Positions 9,181 through 17,983 of a stretch of DNA of 64,000 nt are shown here, in pieces (the stretch's first letter is position 1; each line of letters opens with the position of its first letter). A program made the translations under genes and the position numbers. The notes under the pieces are model-generated. The model was not told the origin of the DNA. It searched no databases and saw only the letters and a list, made by a program, of their open reading frames with translations. Location: positions 151,162-215,161 of the forward strand of contig NZ_JAVJSQ010000028.1 of the NCBI RefSeq assembly GCF_040219335.1, given 5' to 3'. The stretch comes from Gimesia sp. Its GTDB lineage: Bacteria; Planctomycetota; Planctomycetia; Planctomycetales; Planctomycetaceae.

Positions 9181-11199
9181 ATGCCCACACGCCTCGCACT
9201 CCTCATCTGCCTCCTGGTTATCACCGCCACCAACTCCCTCCCCGCCGCACCACCAGCAGAAACCTACGGCCCCGCACTGACTCCCATAAAGCTCAACGGC
9301 ATCGGCGCCTGCCAGGCCGTCGCCGTGGCCGGCAACCGCCTCTATGCCACCGGGCGCGGCAAGTTCCACGTGCTCGACATCACCCAGCCCGAAAAACCGG
9401 TCCCGCTCGGCGAACTCTCCGGCCTGGGCAACACCCGCCAGCTCTTTATCAAAGACAACATCGCCTATATCACCGCCCGCCAGGATGGTCTCTGGCTCGT
9501 CGATATCTCCGCTGCGAACAAACCACAACTGCTGAGCCACTACGACACCGTCGAAATGGCCACCGGCATCAGTGTCTCCGGCTCTCTGGCCTTCGTCGCC
9601 ACGCGACAGTACGGCGTCGAGATCATCGACGTCTCCAACCCCCGCGCCCCGCAACATGTCAGCATGCTGAAAACGGGCGAAGCCCAGTCCTGCTGGTCCC
9701 GCGACGGCATCCTCTATATCGGCGACTGGGCGCCCCGGAAACTCGTCATCGCCGACGTCCGCAACCCGCGCCAGCCCACCATCATCAGTGAAGCCCCCCT
9801 CGACGGTTTTGGTGACGGCGGCTGTCTCCGTGGCAACTATTGCTTCGCCGCCACCGGACACCATTCACAGGGGAGCCGCGATGACGGCCAAGGGCACGGA
9901 CTCGAAATCTTCAATGTCGCCGATCCCAAACAGCCGACGTTCGTCTCCCGCGTCAAGTTCCCGGCCTCCTATCACATCACGAACGACATGTGGACCGCCC
10001 GCGTCGCCGGCGATCACTGTGTCGTCGCCGACACCTGGAACGGACTCTTCGTCGTCAACATTCACGACATCAAGCAACCGCAGATCGTCGCCCACGCCAT
10101 CCTGCCACCAAAGTCAAAGAGTGACAACACCCCCGACCCCGTCGGCGGCATCGCCCTCGGCAAGGGAGTGATCTACGCCGCCGGCATCTTCACCGGACTC
10201 TACGTCGTCCCCGCGCCCGGCCTCGCCACTCCGGTCATCCCCGAACAGGACCGGGCACCCGAACTGAAACCCGCTTCAGGCCAGGCCGGCGATCCCCGTT
10301 TCCTCACCTACCAGCCCGGCGGTCAGGTCCGCTCTGCGACCGTCGTGGGCGACATCGCCTGGGCCGCCTGCGGCAGTGCCGGCATTCATGCGGTGCGGCT
10401 TGGCAAAACCCTGGAGCCGGTCAGCGTGACCAAAGGGAAAGGCGAAGTCATGCACCTGGCCGTCTCCGGTTCGCGACTCTACGCCGCCGAGAACGACGCC
10501 GGGCTCGCCATCTACGACATCGGCCCCGAATGGAAACTGACCGAAATCGGTCGCCTCCAGTTGAAGAACCGCAATGTGAAACAGGTCGCCTGTCCCGCCC
10601 CCGGGCGGTTCGCCTTATACCACTGGGGCAGCTCCGCCGTCGAAATCGCCGACCTCCAGGATCCCGCCCACCCCAAAGTCGTCTTGAAAGATTCCCAGGT
10701 CGGCCTGTTCTACGGCGATCAGCTGGTCCCCGAACTGCTGGGGGGCCGTTACCTGGTCGCCTACTGGCACCGCAGCGGACCGGCCTGGTACGACGTCTCC
10801 GGCGAGAAACCCGTTTACCAGGGCAACACCCCCGACGAGCGGCGTTACAGCTTTACCGACGGCGTCTGTCTGCTGGATGACAAACTGCTGCTCATCAAAC
10901 ACGGCAAGCTGCAACTGTTAAATCCCGGCGACCAGCGCGAAGTCAGCCAGCTGCCCGCCATCACAGTGCCCGGCCATAGTCTCCGCGGCCGCCCCACCAC
11001 CAACGGCAAACAACTGGCCCTCTCCCGCCGCCCCGATCAGAAGGTCGAACTCTTCGACATCACCGACATCCAGCACCCCAAACCCCTCCGCGAATATGAT
11101 CTAAAAGGCCACCCCGGCGCCTGCCGCTTCTGGAACAACCAACTCCTGATCCCCGCTGGCTACCAGGGGTTGTTGCTCGAACGAAAAGCGAAGCCCTGA
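9181..11199 (+). CDS. Exported LVIVD-repeat beta-propeller protein, 672 aa
   Basis: A cleavable signal peptide (MPTRLALLICLLVITATNSLPAAP) is followed by many LVIVD repeats of the form 'LxVVDISxPxxPxxLG', for example 'KFHVLDITQPEKPVPLGEL', 'GVEIIDVSNPRAPQHV', 'KLVIADVRNPRQPTIIS', 'GLEIFNVADPKQPTFVS' and 'KVELFDITDIQHPKPLREY'. These fold as a beta-propeller, here probably two, before and after a linker near residue 360. LVIVD proteins are surface or periplasmic and of mostly unknown role. The strongly GC-rich third codon positions contrast with the AT-richer operon that follows. Confidence 0.88.
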   Translation: MPTRLALLICLLVITATNSLPAAPPAETYGPALTPIKLNGIGACQAVAVAGNRLYATGRGKFHVLDITQPEKPVPLGELSGLGNTRQLFIKDNIAYITARQDGLWLVDISAANKPQLLSHYDTVEMATGISVSGSLAFVATRQYGVEIIDVSNPRAPQHVSMLKTGEAQSCWSRDGILYIGDWAPRKLVIADVRNPRQPTIISEAPLDGFGDGGCLRGNYCFAATGHHSQGSRDDGQGHGLEIFNVADPKQPTFVSRVKFPASYHITNDMWTARVAGDHCVVADTWNGLFVVNIHDIKQPQIVAHAILPPKSKSDNTPDPVGGIALGKGVIYAAGIFTGLYVVPAPGLATPVIPEQDRAPELKPASGQAGDPRFLTYQPGGQVRSATVVGDIAWAACGSAGIHAVRLGKTLEPVSVTKGKGEVMHLAVSGSRLYAAENDAGLAIYDIGPEWKLTEIGRLQLKNRNVKQVACPAPGRFALYHWGSSAVEIADLQDPAHPKVVLKDSQVGLFYGDQLVPELLGGRYLVAYWHRSGPAWYDVSGEKPVYQGNTPDERRYSFTDGVCLLDDKLLLIKHGKLQLLNPGDQREVSQLPAITVPGHSLRGRPTTNGKQLALSRRPDQKVELFDITDIQHPKPLREYDLKGHPGACRFWNNQLLIPAGYQGLLLERKAKP

Positions 11200-11651
11200 G
11201 TAAGACAAGATGAACCCAACCAACAGCCAGGCAACGGATCTGGTTTTTGGGGGGACTTACCAACCGGAAAGACCAATCAGCCGCAGAGCGTTAGACGCGG
11301 TTGAAACGATCCTAGCAGATGGCACACGCACCTCACCACCAGTACTCAGCAACCCCCCACCAACCCTGAGCGGCAAGGCACTAACCGCTGGGAAAAGCAG
11401 CAACAGAAGCAACTGGCAATTAATCAAAACGCCGCGACGAGGCTGAGCGAACAGAACCCCTATTAAGTGATTTTCTGGTTCTCCATCAACACTCTGACTC
11501 TTATTGATTCTGTTTTCTTTTAAAAGCATTGAGATCGTGATTGAAAAAAAAGCTTCGCTACCTGATACTGGAATTCAGTGGTGGCCATGTGCTACGTGGA
11601 CGAAATGCTTCCTGGATATAGTAGTGTTTGATCATTTATTTAAGGTGTTCA
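11200..11651. other. Intergenic region upstream of the Shango operon
   Basis: About 450 bases without a gene I can support. Two short open frames (11210-11446 plus, 11257-11529 minus) have low-complexity, unlikely translations. The sequence changes from GC-rich to AT-rich at about 11460, which marks the left edge of the AT-richer segment. The promoter of sngA should be in the last 150 bases, but I see no clear -35/-10 pair. Confidence 0.4.
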
Positions 11652-14336
11652 ATGTCGCAAACAGATACGGAAATGGTCTTCCTTAAATGTGGGAAATGCA
11701 ACCGTAACTTGCGTGTTGCGTCGACACTGTCGGGACGGAGAGTTCGATGCCCAAAATGTAAGGCACCTCTTCAGGTACCAGCGCTTGATTCAAGTTCAGA
11801 TTCTGAGAATGAATACTTTCCAGATTGGCTCAAGTTGATTGTGGCTCTACCAATCGTTCTCTTATTTTTTGGAGTAATGAGTATTGCTATTGGTAAGAAT
11901 CTAGCCATTTTCCTCTTCTTACTTACAGGTGGATTAACGGTATTGATCTGGAAAAGAGAGTTCGTATCGTCACAGATTGAAAAGTGGCAGCAGGAATCCC
12001 AAATTGAAGCATCAATTAAACAGAAAGAGTCACAAAATAAGACGAAAGAAATTCAAAAACCAGTTCCTGAACCAAGACCCAGCCCTACGACTAACAGTGA
12101 AGCAGCAGTTGACATTGATCATCTTTTCGAAATTCAAGAACGAAGTAACTCTTCTACGGACGTAGTAAGAGTCTCCCAGACTTCTCAAGTGAAAGGTATT
12201 AAAAAAGTATCCCGTTGGTTTTCTGGTCCGTCAGAAGATGACGTTGTATTTTACGGTCCCGGTTCAAGTTCAATTGTCGATGACAAGCTTCTCGACAGTG
12301 CTTTAATCTATTTTGTTTCAGGGACTCTTAATCAGCCATATGATTCATCTTTAATAGAAACGGGCTTGCCCGTAGCAAAATCTGGGAGAGGTGCATATCA
12401 GTTGCCATATTGGCCCAGTTATAGGCAATGCTCCCCGGAACAGCGTCGGAATTACCTCAATTGGCTAACCAGCGGAAGAAGAGACCCTTTTGTAGAACTG
12501 GGTTACGTCTTTATCTATTTCTATGGCCTGGAACGACGTATTGTAGTTGACCGCCAGGATTCACTAGCAGTAATCAAAGAGCTTCTTCGATTATTTCCAA
12601 TCTACAAATCTTCCAGATCATTCCAGCGTTATTGTTCAAGTTTGCTTTGGATGTCTGCTCTACTTGCTTCAGATGTCAGAGAGCTTACTGACGAAATTCT
12701 TAAACAAATAATTGATGCAACTGAATTCTGGAGTGAAGCAAACCTGTCTGCGCTGTTGTCGATTTATCAGAAACAGAATTTACCTTTACCACCTGATGTG
12801 GCATTTCTAGTGACAGAACATGATTCTCGATCACCTCGAAGTGTAGTTTTCAAACGTCACCCTGAGAAATTTCGAGAATTATTCAATTCTCGATTTTCCG
12901 AAATGTATCAATCTGGTTTTAGACTCAAAACATCAAAGCGGGATTATTATTTCGATTATCGACCAGCAAGTGAATCTCTTTCGGGGATCAGCAGCGGTAT
13001 CTGCAGGAATCGAATTTTGCTTCCAAATACGCTCGGGATTCCGTCTCAGTTTAAACCACTGATACAGATCTGGTCAGCCGTGATCGATGACTTGAAAGCT
13101 TTTGATCGCGTCCAGAAAAAGTATAGTGGCGATGAAGTATTAACTGCAGATGTATATGAAGCTTTACCAGTCGAACTGCGAAATGATGATCATCCAGATT
13201 TCGATACCTGGTATCAGATTATAGATAAGTTTACCGATGAAAGCGGGATGTCTTTTATTCCCATTTCAGAACTGGCAAATGCCCGAGGAATTGCTGAGCG
13301 TTCAAGACTGACCAAAAAACAATCACAACAAATTTTAACTACAGCTGATTGTATGGACTTATGCCTGGAGCCCGATTCTAGAGAAACTGGCCAGAACTAT
13401 CGCTGGGATGAGCATGTGAGCGTCTTTCCTAAAGAGGAAGAGGAGAGTGAAGAAGATCTGAAATCATATCACGCTGCATCCATTCTTCTTCGGCTTGGAA
13501 TGTCTATTGCGGCTGCAGATGGAACAGTGGATGAGGAAGAACTGGAGATGATTACTGCTCATCTCGAGCAGCAGTTTAATTTGTCACCACAGGAATCCGT
13601 CCGTCTGGAACATCTCGCTTTGTTGCTCTCTCGTCATCCTGTAGACGATACCAGCCTGGCAAGGAAACTGCATGAACTGCCTGAAGATCAGCGGAATGTT
13701 ATCGGAGATCTCTTGGTGGGGATTGCATCCGCAGACGATATTATTACTCCTGATGAAACGAAGGCTCTGAAGAAGGCATTTAGAAATCTCAAACTAGATC
13801 CTGACCGAATTGACCGGCTCACCGAGGGTGTTGTCAGTGTCGAAAATGATTCTTCAACGGAAACTGAACTTGTGCTGAACCATGATCGAATACGTGAAAT
13901 CATGGCTGAGACATCAAAAGTATCAGAGTTTCTGCATACGGTGATGGTGGAAGATGAGGCAGATGAGATTGAACCGATTAACTCTTCAGAAGTGATTGAA
14001 CAGGAAGTTGAACAGAAGTCTGATTCTGGCACTGAGGTGAGGCAATCTGACGAAGCTGAAGTTACAGTACATTTCGAATCAGCTGACGATTCTGATGTCG
14101 ATTGTGATGGGTTAGATGCTAGATACCATGCCTTTTTAAAAGAGCTGCTGTCTCGCAATCACTGGCAACTTTCAGAGCTTGAAACGCAAGCAAGAACAGA
14201 CGGTTTGATGTTAATGGGAGCTATAGAAGCAATCAATGAATGGTCACTGGAGAGTTTAGGTGACTGGTTGATTGAAGAAACCGGCGACACAGTGCAGGTC
14301 TACACAGATCTCATAAATACTAATAAATCATCCTGA
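11652..14336 (+). CDS. sngA: TerB-domain protein, Shango SngA-like
   Basis: Predicted first subunit of the Shango anti-phage system (894 aa from the chosen ATG). In order: an N-terminal zinc ribbon (CGKC at residues 13-16, CPKC at 33-36); two adjacent membrane segments (about 57-75 and 79-97); a charged linker; a TerB-N domain (about 185-400, with 'FYGPGSSSIVDDKLLDSALIYFVSGTL' and 'YFYGLERRIVVD'); a central TerB metal-binding domain (about 605-715, with 'GMSIAAADGTVDEEELEMI' and 'ASADDIITPDETKAL' acidic motifs); and a C-terminal TerB-C region. AAGG six bases upstream supports the ATG at 11652 over an earlier frame start. Followed by the ATPase gene after 22 bases. TerB/ATPase/helicase triads are described as Shango; the zinc ribbon plus membrane anchor is a notable extra here. 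Confidence 0.85.
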   Translation: MSQTDTEMVFLKCGKCNRNLRVASTLSGRRVRCPKCKAPLQVPALDSSSDSENEYFPDWLKLIVALPIVLLFFGVMSIAIGKNLAIFLFLLTGGLTVLIWKREFVSSQIEKWQQESQIEASIKQKESQNKTKEIQKPVPEPRPSPTTNSEAAVDIDHLFEIQERSNSSTDVVRVSQTSQVKGIKKVSRWFSGPSEDDVVFYGPGSSSIVDDKLLDSALIYFVSGTLNQPYDSSLIETGLPVAKSGRGAYQLPYWPSYRQCSPEQRRNYLNWLTSGRRDPFVELGYVFIYFYGLERRIVVDRQDSLAVIKELLRLFPIYKSSRSFQRYCSSLLWMSALLASDVRELTDEILKQIIDATEFWSEANLSALLSIYQKQNLPLPPDVAFLVTEHDSRSPRSVVFKRHPEKFRELFNSRFSEMYQSGFRLKTSKRDYYFDYRPASESLSGISSGICRNRILLPNTLGIPSQFKPLIQIWSAVIDDLKAFDRVQKKYSGDEVLTADVYEALPVELRNDDHPDFDTWYQIIDKFTDESGMSFIPISELANARGIAERSRLTKKQSQQILTTADCMDLCLEPDSRETGQNYRWDEHVSVFPKEEEESEEDLKSYHAASILLRLGMSIAAADGTVDEEELEMITAHLEQQFNLSPQESVRLEHLALLLSRHPVDDTSLARKLHELPEDQRNVIGDLLVGIASADDIITPDETKALKKAFRNLKLDPDRIDRLTEGVVSVENDSSTETELVLNHDRIREIMAETSKVSEFLHTVMVEDEADEIEPINSSEVIEQEVEQKSDSGTEVRQSDEAEVTVHFESADDSDVDCDGLDARYHAFLKELLSRNHWQLSELETQARTDGLMLMGAIEAINEWSLESLGDWLIEETGDTVQVYTDLINTNKSS

Positions 14337-14358
14337 CAATCAGCAGAGGCAATATTTG

Positions 14359-15657
14359 ATGATACGTGCAAGAGAACGAACAGCTGTTATTCAGTCTCTC
14401 GGGGCTGGCGTTGTACCTTCTATTGGTCTTCAACACATTCAGGTGGGCCGTAAAGATGAGGTTGAGGCTGTCATCAGGGATTTACAGATTGTTGAACAAG
14501 GCGCATCGAGCATTCGCTTTATTATTGGGCGTTTTGGATCGGGAAAAACATTTTTCCTGAACCTGATTCAGAACGTGGCACTGAAACGAAAATTTGTTGT
14601 CGTTCAGGCAGACATCACAACAGATCGCAGATTACACGGCTCGGGTGGGCAGCCAAGGTCACTCTATTCAGAACTCATGAAAAATCTGGCAACCCCTTCG
14701 CGTCCAGAAGGAGGCGCTTTACCTAATCTGGTAGAACGTTGGGTCGGAGATGTGGAATACAACATTACCAGCTCTGGCGGAGATGAGGAAGACGTTGCCA
14801 AAGAGATTCAAAGGCAGCTATCTGAATTGCGTGAACTGGTGAATGGTTATGATTTTGCCAAGGTACTTTCGGCTTACTACGAAGGTTATCGAACGCAAAA
14901 CGATGAACTTCAACATGCTGCATTGCGCTGGTTGAGAGCAGAGTATGGGACCAAAACTGAGGCTCGAAATGATCTCGGTGTACGGGCAATTATTGAAGAT
15001 GCTGATATTTATGAATCAATGAAACTGATGTCTCAGTTCGTGCGGCTGGCAGGTTATAAAGGGCTGCTTGTTTCTCTCGACGAACTTGTAGTTTTATCAC
15101 ATCGATTGAACAACTCTCAGGCTAGAAATAATAACTATGAAGCAATTTTGCGGATTCTAAACGATTGTCTGCAGGGGCAAACAGAAGGTCTTTCTTTTCT
15201 GTTTGCAGGGACCGATGACTGTCTGGAGGATCGCCGCCGTGGCCTGTTCAGCTATGAAGCATTAGCAACTCGGCTGGCTTCAAATCGATTCGCCACAGAG
15301 ACTCAAAAAGACCTTTCAGGGCCAGTAATTAAGCTAGATAGCCTGACTCCCGAAGACTGTTTTGTATTGTTACACAATATCCGGAATGTGTTTGCTTCAG
15401 GTGATCGCGATAAATACCTGATTCCAGATGAAGGAATCGCTGAGTATCTTCAGATGTGTAGCGAAAGAATGGGAGCGGCTTATTATCAGACTCCTCGAGA
15501 TACCGTTAAAGACTTTACTGGGTTGCTGAGAGTCTTGGAGCAAAATCCGGGGACAGGGTGGGCAGATATATTAAAGCGAAAGAGTACGAACTCAAATCAA
15601 CAGGTCAGTGAAACGGGGAGTGATTCTCCAGATGGCCTTTCGGAGTTCCGTCTGTGA
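14359..15657 (+). CDS. sngB: P-loop ATPase, Shango SngB / BrxD-like (DUF2791)
   Basis: 432-aa ATP-binding protein of the BrxD/DUF2791 group. Walker A is 'GRFGSGKT' at about residues 57-64, preceded by the family's 'VGRKDEVEAVIRDL'; Walker B is 'GLLVSLDELVVL' at about 234-245; 'FLFAGTDDCLEDRRRGLFSYEAL' and 'RLASNRF' follow the usual sensor region. Probably a motor or switch partner of the helicase downstream. ATG at 14359 has AGAGG nine bases upstream. Its TGA overlaps the next gene's GTG start (GTGA), so the pair is translationally coupled. BREX type 2 also uses a BrxD with a helicase, but no other BREX genes are present. Confidence 0.88.
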   Translation: MIRARERTAVIQSLGAGVVPSIGLQHIQVGRKDEVEAVIRDLQIVEQGASSIRFIIGRFGSGKTFFLNLIQNVALKRKFVVVQADITTDRRLHGSGGQPRSLYSELMKNLATPSRPEGGALPNLVERWVGDVEYNITSSGGDEEDVAKEIQRQLSELRELVNGYDFAKVLSAYYEGYRTQNDELQHAALRWLRAEYGTKTEARNDLGVRAIIEDADIYESMKLMSQFVRLAGYKGLLVSLDELVVLSHRLNNSQARNNNYEAILRILNDCLQGQTEGLSFLFAGTDDCLEDRRRGLFSYEALATRLASNRFATETQKDLSGPVIKLDSLTPEDCFVLLHNIRNVFASGDRDKYLIPDEGIAEYLQMCSERMGAAYYQTPRDTVKDFTGLLRVLEQNPGTGWADILKRKSTNSNQQVSETGSDSPDGLSEFRL

Positions 15658-17825
15658 ACCATTCAAGTAGTTATGCCCTGCTGGCTGAACCGATTCAGAA
15701 AGCACTGTGGAAACTTGGCTGGGAGAGTCTTCGGCCGATCCAGGAACAGGCGATTGAGTTTATACAGAATTCGCAGAATGACTTAATCATCTCTGCTCGA
15801 ACTGCATCGGGTAAAACAGAAGCTGCTTTTCTACCCGTTCTCTCAGTAATCTGTCAAAATCCTGCCAGCTCAGTTCAGGCGATCTATGTCGGTCCGCTTA
15901 AAGCACTCATCAATGATCAGTTTCGCCGTTTGGAAGAACTTTGTGAGTATGCCCAGATCCCGGTCCATCGCTGGCATGGAGATGTGTCGGCTTCCAAAAA
16001 ACAGAAATTCGTGAGCAATCCAAGAGGGGTTTTGCTCATTACCCCAGAATCAATTGAATCACTTTTTGTAAATCGCTCAACAGCACTCAATAGTCTTTTT
16101 CACAGCCTTTCGTTTGTGGTCATCGACGAGATTCATGCCTTGCAGGGAACTGAAAGGGGGACCCATCTTCGCAGTCTTCTGTTTCGGGTTGACCAGTGTG
16201 CAATCAATCCGCCACGCATTGTGGGTTTATCAGCTACTATCGGGGATGAAGAGCTCAGTGCTGAATGGGTACGCCCCAATGCCACCGAGCGAGTTGATTT
16301 GATCAAGGATGATCTATCAAAAAAGTCAATCCAGTATGGCATCTTCGCCTATCAGTCATCGAAGGACGATGAAGAACAGGACTCTCAATACTCGCATGAA
16401 TTATCACAGGATCTCTATAATTCATTTTCAAAGGGAAAGAATCTTATCTTTGCCAATACACGACCGGATGTCGAATGGTACACGGATGAATTGAATCATC
16501 TGGCTGCTCAAGAGGGGCGTCCTGACCAGTTCTTGATTCATCATGGTGCTCTGAGTCGTGATATTCGCGAGCATACCGAAAAGATGATGCAGGGGAAAAT
16601 CCCTTTTTCCACAGTCTGTTCTGCGACACTAGAGTTAGGAATCGATATTGGAAATGTGCGTGCAGTTGGCCAGATAGGATGTCCCTGGTCAGTCAATTCG
16701 CTTGTCCAAAGATTGGGTAGAAGTGGCCGTGAGGAAGACCAGCCGCAAATTATGCGCATTTTTCTACCGGAGGATCTGTTTTCATTTACTCAACATCTGA
16801 GTGGCCAGCTTTATCCTCCACTTGTCCAGGCAATTGCACTTACCGAATTAATGCTTGAATCCTGGGTCGAACCATGCGAATCCAATTCGGGAGATTTGAG
16901 CACTCTAGTGCAGCAAATCCTCAGTGTCATTGCAGAGACAGGAGGACTTCAAGCTGCAGAATTATTTAAGCAACTTATTGTATCTGGTGCATTCCGGCAT
17001 ATTAATCAAACTTTGTTTGTTGATATTTTACGCCAAATCGGACAGGAAGATTTAATAGAACAGACTAAGCAAGGTGAGCTGATACTTGGCTTGAAAGGTG
17101 AAAAGATTGTTCGCTCTTATGAATTCTATTCTGCTTTCGCGACTCCTCCAGAATTTCGTGTTGTGTATCAGGGGCAAGCAATTGGCATGCTGCCTACGAC
17201 ATATCTTCCCTCAGAAAATCAGCATTTTCTATTAGCGGGAAAACGCTGGCAGGTAGTTGGTATCGATTACGACCGACGGGAAATTGGCGTTATACCTGCT
17301 CGAGGAAGAAAAAGACCAAAATGGGATTCACTTGGTCCCAATGTTCATCAAAAAGTTCGACAGAAGATGCGACAGGTATTAGCTGGAAATAAGCAATTTG
17401 GCTATTTAAACCCGTCAGCAAGTCAACTATTGGAACAGGCGCGAACGACATTTAGCAACGCAGATTTGATCCACAAAGATCTTTTTGCATTATCTCTCAC
17501 CAAAACACTTTGGTTTACCTGGACAGGCACCAGAATTCACCAAACAATTCTGGCAATGCTTGAGAGACACAAAATAAAGTTACTAGATTATGGAGTGGCA
17601 ATCGAATTAGATTTGTCTTTCAATCAAACAATAGACCTTTTACATCAACTTGCAAAAACAAAACAAGAACCCAGGGTTCTGGCTAAAATGGTGGAGCCCA
17701 AGTTTCGGCGAAAATATGACGAATATTTATCTGAGCAGCTTCTCGAATGGTCGATTGCAGAAGATGTGATCGACATTAATGGGGCTCAATCGGTAATGGT
17801 AGAACTGCTAAAGCAATTCAATTAA
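15654..17825 (+). CDS. sngC: DEAD/DEAH-box helicase, Shango SngC-like
   Basis: Superfamily 2 helicase of 723 aa, Lhr-like in its core. Motifs: Q-motif-like 'LRPIQEQAIEF', motif I 'ARTASGKTE' (about residues 48-56), motif II DEIH (about 158-161), motif III 'LSATIGD' (about 188-194), and C-terminal 'ATLELGIDIGNV' and motif VI 'QRLGRSGR' (about 351-358). The C-terminal third is unassigned and probably binds nucleic acid or partners. GTG start overlapping the sngB stop by four bases. With SngA and SngB it makes the complete Shango set. Base composition is AT-richer than the flanking genes, which fits horizontal transfer. Confidence 0.88.
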   Translation: MNHSSSYALLAEPIQKALWKLGWESLRPIQEQAIEFIQNSQNDLIISARTASGKTEAAFLPVLSVICQNPASSVQAIYVGPLKALINDQFRRLEELCEYAQIPVHRWHGDVSASKKQKFVSNPRGVLLITPESIESLFVNRSTALNSLFHSLSFVVIDEIHALQGTERGTHLRSLLFRVDQCAINPPRIVGLSATIGDEELSAEWVRPNATERVDLIKDDLSKKSIQYGIFAYQSSKDDEEQDSQYSHELSQDLYNSFSKGKNLIFANTRPDVEWYTDELNHLAAQEGRPDQFLIHHGALSRDIREHTEKMMQGKIPFSTVCSATLELGIDIGNVRAVGQIGCPWSVNSLVQRLGRSGREEDQPQIMRIFLPEDLFSFTQHLSGQLYPPLVQAIALTELMLESWVEPCESNSGDLSTLVQQILSVIAETGGLQAAELFKQLIVSGAFRHINQTLFVDILRQIGQEDLIEQTKQGELILGLKGEKIVRSYEFYSAFATPPEFRVVYQGQAIGMLPTTYLPSENQHFLLAGKRWQVVGIDYDRREIGVIPARGRKRPKWDSLGPNVHQKVRQKMRQVLAGNKQFGYLNPSASQLLEQARTTFSNADLIHKDLFALSLTKTLWFTWTGTRIHQTILAMLERHKIKLLDYGVAIELDLSFNQTIDLLHQLAKTKQEPRVLAKMVEPKFRRKYDEYLSEQLLEWSIAEDVIDINGAQSVMVELLKQFN

Positions 17826-17983
17826 TCAGCCCAAATCCCCTCCCCACAGTTGCCCCCAACACCAAATTCGATTCTCATAGAACCACAGCCAAAGTAATTC
17901 CCCCAGTCAGAAACCACGTGGCGACTTCCTGCTCCGTGCGTCTCTGCACCCCTGTTAATCGACGCGCCTTGAGGAACATTCTG

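Noticed and set aside
11210..11530. Small genes between the LVIVD gene and sngA
   Set aside because: Two overlapping short frames on opposite strands have low-complexity translations and no supporting signals.
11652..17825. BREX type 2 or a tellurite-resistance locus
   Set aside because: A BrxD-like ATPase, a helicase and TerB domains are present, but there is no BrxC, PglX methyltransferase, PglZ or BrxL, and no TerC/TerD/TerZ genes. The three-gene set fits Shango better.
11652..17825. Direct repeats flanking the Shango operon as for the uvrC island
   Set aside because: I compared 11200-11650 with 17826-17980 by eye and found no shared stretch of convincing length. How the operon arrived is left open.
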